A stretch of 48,999 nt of DNA from Alphaproteobacteria bacterium (GCA_018823905.1 JAHJHL010000055.1:1-48999); one strand, 5' to 3'; positions 25,077 through 34,525 are shown, numbered from the stretch's first letter. Program-made: numbers and translations. Notes: generated by a model not told the origin, from the sequence alone.

Positions 25077-26309
25077 TTAGCCGTCGCTCAGCACCGGAAA
25101 TGTTACCGAAACCCGCGTGCCTTTGCCGACTTCGCTGTCGATATCGAGCTGCCCCTGATGGCGCTCGCTGATATGTTTGACGATCGCCAGTCCAAGCCCG
25201 GTACCACCGACCGAGCGGCTGCGCGCTTCGTCGACGCGGTAGAATCGTTCGGTCAGGCGCGGCAGATGATCGGGCGCGATGCCGTCGCCCTGATCGCTGA
25301 CCGACAGGCGCACGCGGCTGCCTTCGCGCGCGAGTTCGACCATCACCGGGGTGCCGGCGTGGCCGTATTTCATCGCATTGGAAATGATGTTGTGCGCCAG
25401 CTGACTGAGCTGGGCTTCATCGCCGAGCATCGGCTGCGCGTTGTCGCCGAGCTTTTTCACCAGATCTTTGGCGCGTGCTGGTTCACTGTCGCTCAATTGG
25501 CCGATGGTGGTGCGGACGATCATGGTGAGATCGACTTTTGCGGTCGGGCGGCGAAAGCGATCGGCTTCGACCCGCGAGATCGACAAGAGGTCGATCACCA
25601 GCTGCTGCATGCGCCGCGCTTCACGCTCGATGATCGACAGGAAGCGGTCACGGGTCGGTGCGTCGGTTTCGCCATTCATTTCCTGCAGCGTTTCGACATA
25701 GCCAAGGATCGCGGCGAGCGGCGTCCGCAGTTCGTGGCTGGCGTTGGCGACAAAATCGGAGCGCATGCGGTCGGCGGCATCAATGGCCGAACGGTCGGAC
25801 AGGAAAATGATGTTCTCGCTGCCCGACAAGGCGGCGATCCGCATCGTCCAGCGCTGCCCGGGGCGCGGAAAATCGACCAGATTGACGGGCTCCAAGGGCG
25901 TGCCGCCCTGAATGCGCGACAGCCATTCGGTCGCCGCCGGATGGCGGATCGCGGTCCGCACGTCCGCGCCGACGATATGGCGCCCAAGCAGCCGGACCGC
26001 CGCGTCATTGGCGATGGTGACAATATTGTCCGCTGTACCGAGCAGCGGTTCTTTTTCCTGATCGACCCAGTGCGCGAAATCGGGATGGCGAAGCAGCGAC
26101 GCTGGCTGGGTTTCAGCGGCTGGCGGAATCGGCCCCGATTGATCGGGTGCCGCAGCCGGAAGCGCACTGTAAACGGTGCCGGCGGCGACAAAACCCGCGA
26201 TTGCCATGATCGCGATCGCGAGCACGTCTCCGCCGGTCAACGCGGCAAAGATCGCCGCAATGACGATCATGGTGAGCGCAATGACGAGGCTGGACAGGCG
26301 ATCGAACAT
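25077..26309 (-). CDS. PhoR-like sensor histidine kinase
   Basis: A 410-residue membrane kinase with two hydrophobic segments (about residues 8-25 and 28-50) and almost no periplasmic loop. A PAS-like domain spans about 85-175. The HisKA domain has phospho-acceptor His192 in N-A-S-H-E-L-R-T-P-L, and the ATPase domain has an N box (N-I-I-S-N-A-M-K-Y-G) plus D-Q-G-D-G-I-A and G-G-T-G-L-G-L-A glycine boxes. This architecture is that of PhoR, but no response regulator or pst/pho gene is adjacent, so the signal is not certain. The ATG at 26309 places the first helix at the N-terminus. Confidence 0.86.
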   Translation of the reverse strand: MFDRLSSLVIALTMIVIAAIFAALTGGDVLAIAIMAIAGFVAAGTVYSALPAAAPDQSGPIPPAAETQPASLLRHPDFAHWVDQEKEPLLGTADNIVTIANDAAVRLLGRHIVGADVRTAIRHPAATEWLSRIQGGTPLEPVNLVDFPRPGQRWTMRIAALSGSENIIFLSDRSAIDAADRMRSDFVANASHELRTPLAAILGYVETLQEMNGETDAPTRDRFLSIIEREARRMQQLVIDLLSISRVEADRFRRPTAKVDLTMIVRTTIGQLSDSEPARAKDLVKKLGDNAQPMLGDEAQLSQLAHNIISNAMKYGHAGTPVMVELAREGSRVRLSVSDQGDGIAPDHLPRLTERFYRVDEARSRSVGGTGLGLAIVKHISERHQGQLDIDSEVGKGTRVSVTFPVLSDG

Positions 26310-26457
26310 CGTCTGCCGCCTCGCACGAAGCGAGGGGCGGGCGCAAGGCTGTTTGCGGGCGTTAATGCTTGAGTCGCAAATGTCCCAATGCGGGATGCGC
26401 ATTGTGGAAAGCGGTGTTTCGCTTTTCCTCGCATCCTCATTGGGGTATGCGCCGACC

Positions 26458-26871
26458 ATGGATAAGAGCGAACTTCCGACCGAGAACACTGTCGAAACAG
26501 GCGATGCCATTCCCTCGCGGCGACGTATGTTGGCACTGGGCGCGGTGGGCGTATCAGCCGCGCTAACGATCCGCCCCGCCTTTGCACAGACGGCGGTGTC
26601 GGTGATGAATTGCCAGATCCCGGTTCCCGGGCCGGGCGGCGCCGGAAAATTTATCGATACTCAGGGCAAGCTGGTGCCGCCGGGAACCAAGGGCGCGTTC
26701 CCGGGCGCGCTGCGACCCTTTACCGGCGAAGAAGTGAAGCGCGCGTTCCGCGGGCAGACCCTGCCGGGCACCACATATAACCAGTCGCAGGCGTATCTGC
26801 AGTACATCCGGCGCTTGCAGGCGGGGCAGAGCGGCTTTACCTGTTTCGCCTCGATCACGACGTCGCGCTGA
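26458..26871 (+). CDS. Small Tat-exported hypothetical protein
   Basis: A 137-residue protein with a twin-arginine signal: R-R-R-M-L-A-L-G at about residues 21-28, a hydrophobic stretch and A-F-A before Q at about 43. The mature part of about 95 residues has two cysteines (near residues 51 and 130) and is rich in Gly and Pro. I know no family. It diverges from the histidine kinase gene; the 148-base gap holds an inverted repeat CAATGCG-N5-CGCATTG near 26383. The start at 26458 is chosen to place the signal correctly; an upstream start is possible. Confidence 0.6.
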   Translation: MDKSELPTENTVETGDAIPSRRRMLALGAVGVSAALTIRPAFAQTAVSVMNCQIPVPGPGGAGKFIDTQGKLVPPGTKGAFPGALRPFTGEEVKRAFRGQTLPGTTYNQSQAYLQYIRRLQAGQSGFTCFASITTSR

Positions 26872-26929
26872 TTTTCGCTCCTTTGCAGGCGATGTCGGTT
26901 CAGCCGCGTCGCCAGCCAAAGGAGTTTTC

Positions 26930-27931
26930 GTGAAACTAGCTTCGCTCAAGCAGGGCCGTGACGGCCGTCTCGTCGTCGTTTCGGACGATCTGGCCTGGTA
27001 TGCCGACGCCGGTCACATCGTTCCGACTTTGCAGGCGGCGCTCGACAATTGGGCCTATGCCGCGCCGCGTCTCGCCGCGCTGGCTGAAGATCTGAATCAC
27101 GACGCGATCCCCAAGGAGCGGTTTCACGAGCGTGAGGCCGCTTCGCCGTTGCCGCGTGCGTATCAATGGGCCGATGGCAGCGCCTATGTGAACCATGTCG
27201 CGCTCGTGCGGCAGGCGCGCGGCGCCGAAATGCCCGAAAGTTTCTGGCACGATCCGCTGATGTACCAAGGCGGCAGCGATGCCTTTCTCGGCCCGCGCGA
27301 CCCGATCCCGCTCGGCGATCCGGCGTGGGGCTGCGATATGGAGGCCGAGGTCGTCGTGGTGACGGGCGACGTTCCGGCGGGGATCGATGCGGTCGCGGCG
27401 CGTGACAAGATTCTGCTGATCGGGCTGACCAACGACGTGTCGCTGCGCGGTCTGATTCCGGGCGAACTCGCCAAAGGATTCGGGTTTTTCCAGTCGAAGC
27501 CGTCGAGCGCGATGTCGCCGGTGTTCGTGACGCCTGAGGCGCTAGGCGAGCGCTGGCAGGACGGCAAACTGCACGGCACGCTGTGCGTCGACCTTAACGG
27601 CCAGCCGCTGGGCCGCGCAGATGCGGGGGTCGACATGACCTTCGATTTCGGGGCGCTGATTGCCCATGCGGCCAAGACCCGTGATCTGGGTGCTGGAATG
27701 ATCATCGGTTCGGGAACGGTATCGAACCGCGACGCTGACGGCGGCCCGGGTAAGCCGATCGCCGAGGGCGGCCTGGGTTACAGCTGCCTGGCCGAAGTGC
27801 GGACGGTCGAAACGATCCAGCAGGGCGAGCCCAAGACGCCCTTTATGCAAAAAGGCGACACCGTCCGAATCTGGATGGACGACGAGCGGCATCACAGCAT
27901 CTTTGGTGCGATCGAACAGCAGGTAATGTGA
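26930..27931 (+). CDS. Fumarylacetoacetate hydrolase-family protein
   Basis: A 333-residue FAH-family hydrolase, probably cleaving a C-C bond in aromatic amino-acid or aromatic acid breakdown. The metal-site pattern includes M-E-A-E-V-V-V-V near residue 136, L-T-N-D-V-S-L-R near 167, K-P-S-S-A-M-S-P near 190 and G-S-G-T-V-S-N-R near 262. The GTG start at 26930 is preceded by AAAGGAG. It could be fumarylacetoacetase itself or a relative; no tyrosine-pathway genes are adjacent. It ends at a strong bidirectional terminator facing tadC. Confidence 0.87.
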   Translation: MKLASLKQGRDGRLVVVSDDLAWYADAGHIVPTLQAALDNWAYAAPRLAALAEDLNHDAIPKERFHEREAASPLPRAYQWADGSAYVNHVALVRQARGAEMPESFWHDPLMYQGGSDAFLGPRDPIPLGDPAWGCDMEAEVVVVTGDVPAGIDAVAARDKILLIGLTNDVSLRGLIPGELAKGFGFFQSKPSSAMSPVFVTPEALGERWQDGKLHGTLCVDLNGQPLGRADAGVDMTFDFGALIAHAAKTRDLGAGMIIGSGTVSNRDADGGPGKPIAEGGLGYSCLAEVRTVETIQQGEPKTPFMQKGDTVRIWMDDERHHSIFGAIEQQVM

Positions 27932-27937
27932 AACGAA

Positions 27938-27963
27938 AAGGGGCGGGTTCGCACCCGCCCCTT
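27938..27963. terminator. Bidirectional terminator between the FAH-family gene and tadC
   Basis: A perfect 11-bp stem, AAGGGGCGGGT (27938-27948) with ACCCGCCCCTT (27953-27963), closes a TCGC loop. Flanking AAACGA and TCGTTT extend the pairing. It lies between convergent genes and is A-rich on one side and T-rich on the other. Confidence 0.85.
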
Positions 27964-27989
27964 CCTGTCGTTTCAATTGGTGGCGATGA

Positions 27990-29024
27990 TCAGCCGAAGC
28001 CGCCGCCCGACATTGCGTCGCTGAGCGAGCAGGCTGCTGGTCCCAAGATGACGATGAACAGCACCGGCAGAATGAACAGGATCAGCGGTACTGTCATGAT
28101 CGCAGGCAGACGCGCGGCCTTTTCTTCGGCGCGCATCATGCGTTCATTGCGGAATTCGGCCGATAGCACGCGCAATGCGCTGGCGAGCGGCGTGCCGTAT
28201 TTCTCGGTCTGAATCATAGTCGTAACGACGCCCTTCACCGATTCCAGATCGACGCGATAGGCCAGGTTTTCAAATGCCTGACGCCGCTCGGTCAAAAAGC
28301 CAAGTTCGATCGAAGTGAGGGCAAATTCCTCTCCAAGCTCGGGATAAGCGCGGCCCAGTTCCTTTGACACGCGCGAAAAGGCGGAATCGACGGTCAGACC
28401 TGCTTCGGCGCAGATCACGAGCAGGTCGAGCGCGTCGGGAAGTCCTTTGCGGATTGCGTCGGTACGCTTGGCACGCTTGTTCTGGACGAAGAGATCGGGT
28501 GCTTTGTAGCCTAGAATCAGCGCCGCCATCGTCGCGCCCGCGCGCTTGAAGGGCGTGAGATCGGGCCACATATCGAGGCCGTAAATCAGAAATGCAGCAA
28601 GGCCGCCAAATATAATTGGCAGGACCAAGCGGCCGAAAATTACCGCGACAGCCAGGTCTTTGGATCGAATCCCCGCTTGCGCCAGCTTTTGCTGCACCTC
28701 CTTGATCTGACCCTCTTGCAGCACCTGGAGTTTGCCGAGGAACGTCCGCATCTTGTCGGCATGTTGGTTCTTGCGGACCAGCTTGGCGCGGCGTTTTGCG
28801 GTTGACGCGGTGATCCCGGCTTTCAATTGCTCGCGGCGCTCGTTGAGCGCTTTCACGCGCTTCGTCATCGGGTTGCGTACGGTCAGCGCGCCATAAATGG
28901 CGAACAGGACCGCGAACACACCTACTGCCGCCAGCAAGGTACCGGCCCAGATGACATCGATGCCCATCAATGTCGGCCCTGCCTGAGCGCCGGTAAAGGT
29001 GGTGAGAAGGAGGCTGCTGTTCAC
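27990..29024 (-). CDS. tadC: Tad pilus inner-membrane platform protein TadC
   Basis: One of two GspF-like platform proteins of the Tad/Flp pilus. The 344-residue protein has membrane segments near residues 25-45, 125-165 and 300-325, and the T2SSF domain with L-P-D-A-L-D-L-L-V-I-C-A-E-A-G near residue 195. The Y-G-T-P-L-A-S-A-L segment near 275 is typical of TadC. It starts with GTG at 29024, 13 bases after the tadB stop, and is the last gene of the pilus operon. Confidence 0.93.
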   Translation of the reverse strand: MNSSLLLTTFTGAQAGPTLMGIDVIWAGTLLAAVGVFAVLFAIYGALTVRNPMTKRVKALNERREQLKAGITASTAKRRAKLVRKNQHADKMRTFLGKLQVLQEGQIKEVQQKLAQAGIRSKDLAVAVIFGRLVLPIIFGGLAAFLIYGLDMWPDLTPFKRAGATMAALILGYKAPDLFVQNKRAKRTDAIRKGLPDALDLLVICAEAGLTVDSAFSRVSKELGRAYPELGEEFALTSIELGFLTERRQAFENLAYRVDLESVKGVVTTMIQTEKYGTPLASALRVLSAEFRNERMMRAEEKAARLPAIMTVPLILFILPVLFIVILGPAACSLSDAMSGGGFG

Positions 29025-29037
29025 TGTTCTGGCCCCT

Positions 29038-30006
29038 TCAGATTTCGAAGCTGATCATTTTGGCCATGATCCCGACGCCGATGCTCATCCAGACCAAACC
29101 TCCGAGGCCGGTGATAATCAGGCGTTGTTCGCTGAAGAATCCAGCGAGATATTCAGGATTCATCGTATAGACGATACCGAACACGAAGAAGGGAAGCGCG
29201 CCGACGATATAGGCCGAGGCTTTCGCTTCGGACGACATCGCGCGGATCTTCAGCTTCATTTGCGCGCGTTTGCGCAGCACGTCGGAGAGGTTCGACAGCG
29301 TTTCCGCCAAATTGCCACCCGTCTCGCGCTGGATCTGAATGGTGATGCAGAAGAACTGAAACTCGGGCGTACCCAGCATTACAGCCGATTCCTGCAATGC
29401 CGCTTCCATCGTGTTCCCGATACGGATGCGTTCGATGATGCCCTTGAATTCTTCGCCCACCGGTCCCGGCAGTTCCTGGCTCACGACCTGAAAGGTTTCG
29501 GTAACGGGCAAGCCCGACCGGAGACCGCGGACGAGCAAGTCGATCGCATCCGGGAAGCGGGAATTGAATTTTGCGACACGCTTTTTGATCGCGCGACCGA
29601 CGATCAGGTAGGGAAGGCCAAGCCCCAAAAGCAGCCCGATGAGTCCGGCCATCAATAGCGGGGCACGGATCGCAAGCATGCCTCCAGTGATAACGACAAA
29701 CAGGGCCATCGACGCGAACATATATTGCGTGAGAGTCCAGCCCTTGCCGGTTCGACGGAGCCGTTTTTCCATTTCCTCGCGGCGCGGCATCAGGCTGGTC
29801 AGAGGCGTACCTCCCCGACCCGCCGACTGAACGGTTTTGCGCATCTGCGCCGCCACCACGGCCTCGGTCGAGACAGCGTGGCGATCTTTGACGGTCGCCA
29901 ATCGCCGCGTCTTTGCCTTGCCGATCGAAGGACCGCCCGTCAGGATGACGAGCAGGGCAAAAGCCAGAAAGGCTCCCGCAATAATAAGGATGACTGGCAG
30001 GTTCAT
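29038..30006 (-). CDS. tadB: Tad pilus inner-membrane platform protein TadB
   Basis: A 322-residue platform protein with an N-terminal helix (residues 4-23), a pair near 95-135, the T2SSF domain with F-P-D-A-I-D-L-L-V-R-G-L-R-S-G near residue 152, and C-terminal helices near 265 and 300. TadB and TadC normally sit downstream of the CpaF/TadA ATPase gene. Here tadB follows cpaE after only 57 bases and no ATPase gene lies between. Confidence 0.93.
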   Translation of the reverse strand: MNLPVILIIAGAFLAFALLVILTGGPSIGKAKTRRLATVKDRHAVSTEAVVAAQMRKTVQSAGRGGTPLTSLMPRREEMEKRLRRTGKGWTLTQYMFASMALFVVITGGMLAIRAPLLMAGLIGLLLGLGLPYLIVGRAIKKRVAKFNSRFPDAIDLLVRGLRSGLPVTETFQVVSQELPGPVGEEFKGIIERIRIGNTMEAALQESAVMLGTPEFQFFCITIQIQRETGGNLAETLSNLSDVLRKRAQMKLKIRAMSSEAKASAYIVGALPFFVFGIVYTMNPEYLAGFFSEQRLIITGLGGLVWMSIGVGIMAKMISFEI

Positions 30007-30063
30007 GTCGGCAGATGTCCGCTTCTATCGCTTAATGGTGGTGACGACCCGTAAAGCTGTCCG

Positions 30064-31338
30064 TCATGCCGCCTGTTTCGCGCCCTTTTTCGTCATAAGC
30101 CCCAGCTTGCCGAGCAGCGAACCGCCCGACTTGCCTTTGGCCGCCGTTGCCTGCGATTCTTCGGCTTCGATATCGGCGCCATCGAGGATGAGCCGCATCA
30201 GATTGGACCACACCTGCGCCGCTTTCGTACCTTTGCAGACTTCGGCATAGGATTTGCCGAGCTTTGCCGCCTGGCTGACCAGTTTCGGGTCGAATGGGAT
30301 GACGACATCGATCTGGCGTTCGATCGACGATTCGAATTCCTTGCGCGACAACTCGCCAATGGCATTCTGGAACTTGTTCGCGACCAAGACCACGCGGGCG
30401 CCGGGAACATTTTGTTTGAACCAGGACAACAGGCGTATGGTATCGCGCGCCGCAGCGAGCGTCACGTCGCTGACGAGCAGGATCGTTCCAGCTTCCGCCA
30501 CAAGGTGGGGGAAGGGGATCAGCACCTGGCGTGGAATGTCGACGATCGTCATTTCGAACGCCCCGCGCAATTCTTCCTCTAGCTGGAAAAAGGCGGATCC
30601 GTCGGTCATCACCGGCTGGTGGATCGGTGCTTCGGCCGACAACAGGCTGAGCTTGTCCGACGCGCGCACCATGGCGCGCTCGATGAACAGGCCGTCGATG
30701 CGGCTGGGGTTATCGATTGCGTCGATCAGGCCGCGACCGGGCTCAAGGTCGAGCGTCAGCGCGCCGGTACCAAAATGGACGTCGAGGTCGAGCAGCGCCG
30801 TCTGGCGGCCCGCCTGTTCGCTCATCGCCCAGGCGAGCGAGGTCGAAACGAGCGAAGCGCCAACACCGCCACGGACGCCGACCACCGCCATCATGTGATG
30901 CGGTTTATCGTCGAGTGCGTCGGCATGTTTCGGTGCGGTCAGCATCGCCTGCGCCATGGTCAGCGATTCGCGGACCTGCTCCAGCGACAACGGCTTGAGC
31001 AGATAATCCTGGATGCCGCTCGACAGAAGGTCGCGGTACAGGCGGACATCGTTGACCTGGCCCGCCGCAATCACGACGGTGCCGGGTTCGCAAACTTCGG
31101 CGAGCGCGTTGATGTCGTTGATCGGGTCACCCGATTCCGACATATCGACAAACAGGATGTTTGGGCTGGCCGAAACCGACAGCGACTGCACCGCGTTGCG
31201 CAGGCCGCCCTTGTTACATTTTTCGATCGGCCAGCCCATGTCGTTGGCCGCGGCGCGGATCAACTCCAACGTATCGTCGTCGCAGACATAGGCGCTAAAC
31301 GGATCGCGAAGTCCTGCTGATTTAAATGGCGCGTTCAC
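30064..31338 (-). CDS. cpaE: Pilus assembly ATPase-like protein CpaE/TadZ
   Basis: A ParA/MinD-like protein that positions the Tad pilus machine. Of 424 residues, about 1-135 form a receiver-like domain without clear phosphorylation chemistry and about 150-400 a ParA fold. The Walker A-like motif V-R-G-G-V-G-A-S lacks the usual signature lysine, as in CpaE/TadZ relatives. The start is the GTG at 31338, overlapping the cpaD stop by four bases. The gene expected next, cpaF, is absent. Confidence 0.92.
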   Translation of the reverse strand: MNAPFKSAGLRDPFSAYVCDDDTLELIRAAANDMGWPIEKCNKGGLRNAVQSLSVSASPNILFVDMSESGDPINDINALAEVCEPGTVVIAAGQVNDVRLYRDLLSSGIQDYLLKPLSLEQVRESLTMAQAMLTAPKHADALDDKPHHMMAVVGVRGGVGASLVSTSLAWAMSEQAGRQTALLDLDVHFGTGALTLDLEPGRGLIDAIDNPSRIDGLFIERAMVRASDKLSLLSAEAPIHQPVMTDGSAFFQLEEELRGAFEMTIVDIPRQVLIPFPHLVAEAGTILLVSDVTLAAARDTIRLLSWFKQNVPGARVVLVANKFQNAIGELSRKEFESSIERQIDVVIPFDPKLVSQAAKLGKSYAEVCKGTKAAQVWSNLMRLILDGADIEAEESQATAAKGKSGGSLLGKLGLMTKKGAKQAA

Positions 31339-31979
31339 TGACCACCTCCTTCGCTGGTTGCCTGGCCACGCAGCTCGCCAGCACCCGTTGGCGGCTTTTC
31401 GCGGAACGTTTTGATCGCCCGCGTTGCCATCGAGGGATCGTTGCCGTCGCTTCGCGCGCCCTTGATCAGGTCGTTCGGGTCGGCAACCATCGCCGCAAGG
31501 TTGCTGTTGGTCGCGCAGCCGTAATTCGACGAGGTTGCGTTGGTCGGATTGATCGACGATTTTGTTGCCCAATCGGGACAGCCAGGAACGAAGGCCGATG
31601 CGCGGGTGACGATGATACGCAGGTGGCCCTGCGGCACCGCGCCAGTCGTTACTGGCACGTCGTTGCTGATCAGCAGTCCGCGGCGTTCGATCATCGACCG
31701 GACCGTTGCCTGCGCCGAGGTGGCGCCATACACCGACGAGTCTTCAATCGAGATCCGGTCGCCGTAACGCACGCCCATCGCGTCGAGCCACCCTTGCAGG
31801 CGACTCTGTTCGCTGGGCGGCAGTTCGCCGCTGGTCGCCGCGACATCGAATTGATGGATGGCATTGCGAACGACAGGCTGATGCACCGAATCGAGGCTAC
31901 GGTTGCTGTAGGCGGCGCCCGAGCATCCGGCGAGCGATGTGCTCAAGGCCAGGATTGTCCAAGTTGCGATTTTCTTCAT
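31335..31979 (-). CDS. cpaD: Pilus assembly lipoprotein CpaD
   Basis: An outer-membrane-associated lipoprotein of the Tad system, 214 residues, with signal K-K-I-A-T-W-T-I-L-A-L-S-T-S and lipobox L-A-G-C (Cys at 18). The mature part has the CpaD pattern, with paired cysteines near residue 150-170 and N-L-A-A-M-V-A-D-P-N-D-L near 175. The ATG at 31979 follows AGGAG. It lies between cpaC and cpaE as in Caulobacter. Confidence 0.9.
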   Translation of the reverse strand: MKKIATWTILALSTSLAGCSGAAYSNRSLDSVHQPVVRNAIHQFDVAATSGELPPSEQSRLQGWLDAMGVRYGDRISIEDSSVYGATSAQATVRSMIERRGLLISNDVPVTTGAVPQGHLRIIVTRASAFVPGCPDWATKSSINPTNATSSNYGCATNSNLAAMVADPNDLIKGARSDGNDPSMATRAIKTFREKPPTGAGELRGQATSEGGGQ

Positions 31980-32004
31980 CACTTTGCTCCTGAAATCCTG
32001 CACA

Positions 32005-33486
32005 TCACTTGATGCTGAAACCGGGTGCGGCGTCGACGCTGCTGCCCCGCGGACGATCGGCATCGCCGACATTGGTATCGAGCCGCGGTTTCGGGCGGTC
32101 GCCGCCCGTCACGCCATCGCCGGTCTGGTTGAGAAGCAATCGCTGCAAATCGTTGGCGTCCTGAAACGCGTCGGTCGGCAGCTTGATCTCGTTCGCCGAC
32201 ACCGGCTGCACCAGATAGGGCGTGACGACGATAACCAGCTCGGTTTCGCCGCGGCGGAAGCTGTCCGATTTGAACAGCATGCCGAGCAGCGGCACATCGC
32301 CAAGTCCGGGCATCTTGTCGATCGCGCCGATCGAACGGTTGTTCAACAGGCCGGCGATCATGAAGCTTTCACCCGATCCCAGTTCCACGGTCGTTTCGGC
32401 GCGGCGCACGGTGAGTGCGGGAACCTGGAAGCCGTCGAGCTCGATCGCGCCTTCGGTCGACAGTTCCGACACTTCGGGTCGAACGCGCAGGCTGATGCGG
32501 CCATTGGACAGCACCGTCGGCGTATAAGCCAGGCTGACGCCATATTTGCGGTATTCGATCGTGGTGCCGTTGAGATTGCCAGGGATCGGGACGGGGAATT
32601 CGCCGCCCGCCAGGAAATCGGCTGTCTCGCCCGAAATTGCGGTCAGATTGGGCTGCGCCAGTGTCGCCACCATACCCGACCGTTCGCCAAGATCGAGCGA
32701 AGCAATCAGATCGAGACCGAACAAGCGGCCAGCGCCAGCCAGGCTGCGCGTGCCGGACGGGGTCGTGATGTTATAAGTGGTATTTCCGTTCGCGTCGGTG
32801 GTGATCGATCCTGCGCTTCGGCCGCCGAAAACACCACCGAGGAAACCGTTGCCCAGCGGGCCGTCGGTATCGCGGGTCAAAACATTGCCGCTTATTTCCT
32901 TAACCAGCGAACGGTTCACTTCGGCGATACGGACCTGCAGATTGACCTGCAGCGGCGTCGCAGTGCGCAGTCGCGATAGCACTTTGGTGCCTTCGCCGAC
33001 AAACGCCTGAACCAGCATTTCGGCCTCGGCCGCGTCGTCGGGCGACTGGACGGTGCCGGTCAGCAAGACGAAGCCGTTCATCGTGTTCGCCGAGATGCTC
33101 GCTTCGGGCATCGCCAGCGACAGCATCTGGTCGATCGTTTCGATATTGTTTCCGACGCGGGCAACGGTCGAAAACACGACCCGGCCGCTGGCGTCGGTGG
33201 CATAGATGCTCGTTTCACCCGGTTTTTTACCGAAGATATAGAGCTGGCGACCCGAGCGGACCTGGACGTCGGCGACTTCGTCATTGGCGACGAAGATGTC
33301 GGTCATGGCAGCCGGGAGGCTGATGAGGCGGCCGCGACCGACCGACAGGTCGATGCTGCTGCTGGCGTTCTGGCTTGCCTGCGCGGCCACTGGTTGTACC
33401 GGAGCGGAAACCAGCGTTGCTGCCACCAGGCCAATGGCCAGGGTGCGGGCCATCGCGGCCGCCTTGAAATTGGCTTTGCTGTTCAT
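32005..33486 (-). CDS. cpaC: Outer-membrane secretin CpaC (RcpA)
   Basis: Forms the outer-membrane channel of the Tad pilus. The 493-residue protein has an N-terminal signal ending near A-V-A-A-Q (about residue 37), the pilus N domain with G-R-L-I-S-L-P near 55, a BON/N1 region near 120-180, and the secretin domain from about 250 with V-P-I-P and P-L-L-G-M-L-F-K near 410. The ATG at 33486 is chosen over an upstream TTG because it begins the signal peptide directly; it starts two bases after the cpaB stop. Confidence 0.93.
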   Translation of the reverse strand: MNSKANFKAAAMARTLAIGLVAATLVSAPVQPVAAQASQNASSSIDLSVGRGRLISLPAAMTDIFVANDEVADVQVRSGRQLYIFGKKPGETSIYATDASGRVVFSTVARVGNNIETIDQMLSLAMPEASISANTMNGFVLLTGTVQSPDDAAEAEMLVQAFVGEGTKVLSRLRTATPLQVNLQVRIAEVNRSLVKEISGNVLTRDTDGPLGNGFLGGVFGGRSAGSITTDANGNTTYNITTPSGTRSLAGAGRLFGLDLIASLDLGERSGMVATLAQPNLTAISGETADFLAGGEFPVPIPGNLNGTTIEYRKYGVSLAYTPTVLSNGRISLRVRPEVSELSTEGAIELDGFQVPALTVRRAETTVELGSGESFMIAGLLNNRSIGAIDKMPGLGDVPLLGMLFKSDSFRRGETELVIVVTPYLVQPVSANEIKLPTDAFQDANDLQRLLLNQTGDGVTGGDRPKPRLDTNVGDADRPRGSSVDAAPGFSIK

Positions 33487-33487
33487 C

Positions 33488-34525
33488 TTACTTACCCCCA
33501 ACCGAAACTTCGGTCACCTTGTCGCCGCGCGTGATGCGGACGACCGGGCCACTCGGAGCTGCCGGTCCATAATTGCCGCCCGAAGGTGCTGCCGGTGCAC
33601 CGCCCATCTGCTGCTGCGGACGCGATCCGCCGCCGACACGACCGCTGACCGGGATCCAGAAGCGCGACACGTCGCCGCCGGTGGTTACGGTTTTCGCGGT
33701 GACCGGGCGGGCCTGGGCCTGCGCCAGCATGCGGCGTTCGGCTTCGGTGCCGCCCTTGGCGGGGACGTTGATTTCGCCCGATGCAATCGCCGCTTCGAGT
33801 TCGCCGCTGCTCTCGGCCAGCGGGCGCAGCGCGAGCGACAATTTGCCCATGCTCTGTGCCACGGCAATGCGTTCGGCGAGGTCGGGCGTTGCTTCGAGCG
33901 TCACCGAGCCAAAGGTACGAACCGGGGTCTTGCCGGTCTCGTCTTCGGCGTCGTAGCGCTGATCGGTGGCGAGCACGCGGACGTTGCGCACGATTGTTTC
34001 GGCGGTGAAAATCTGGTCGTCGGGATAGGAGCTGCCTTCCTTGACCTCGATGGTCTGGGCGAGCAGCACGTCGACGCGGTCTCCCGGAAAGACAAAGCCC
34101 GCGACGCCCTGTTCCTGGCTGACCTTGACCGTCACGGCACGCATGCCCGGGCCAAGCGCAGCAGCGAGAAAGCCGCGATCGTCGGGATGGACCAGCGCGC
34201 CCTGGGTCAACGGCTGACCGGCGGTGATCGGATAACGCACGACGGTGCCGACCAACGTATTGACGTCGGTCTTTTCCTTCATGAAATACGCTTTTTCGAC
34301 CAGCTCTTTCGGCCAGGGCTGGAAACGGAAGCTGTCGGGGCCGATAATCGTCCCGACCGGCAGTTGCCGCGTTGCGACCAGGATCATCGGGCCGGTAATC
34401 TCCGGCGCCGCAGCGGCCCGAGCTTCCGGAGCCGAAGCCCCACGCATCATCTGGTTGACCCCGAACGCTGCGCCGATCGCAATGACCAGCGCGCCAACGA
34501 TCAGCATAATCTTTCGCGTATCCAT
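33488..34525 (-). CDS. cpaB: Pilus assembly protein CpaB (RcpC)
   Basis: A periplasmic protein thought to stabilise the secretin, 345 residues, with a single N-terminal membrane segment (about 7-25). A SAF domain follows (V-A-T-R-Q-L-P-V-G-T-I-I near residue 52), then the RcpC domain with F-V-F-P-G-D-R-V-D-V-L-L near residue 145. The C-terminus is rich in Gly, Pro and Gln and probably disordered. Confidence 0.93.
   Translation of the reverse strand: MDTRKIMLIVGALVIAIGAAFGVNQMMRGASAPEARAAAAPEITGPMILVATRQLPVGTIIGPDSFRFQPWPKELVEKAYFMKEKTDVNTLVGTVVRYPITAGQPLTQGALVHPDDRGFLAAALGPGMRAVTVKVSQEQGVAGFVFPGDRVDVLLAQTIEVKEGSSYPDDQIFTAETIVRNVRVLATDQRYDAEDETGKTPVRTFGSVTLEATPDLAERIAVAQSMGKLSLALRPLAESSGELEAAIASGEINVPAKGGTEAERRMLAQAQARPVTAKTVTTGGDVSRFWIPVSGRVGGGSRPQQQMGGAPAAPSGGNYGPAAPSGPVVRITRGDKVTEVSVGGK

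Noticed and set aside
30064..31338. CpaE as a CpaE-CpaF fusion that would explain the missing ATPase
   Set aside because: The 424 residues are used up by the receiver-like and ParA-like domains; no secretion-ATPase Walker A or Asp/His boxes are present.
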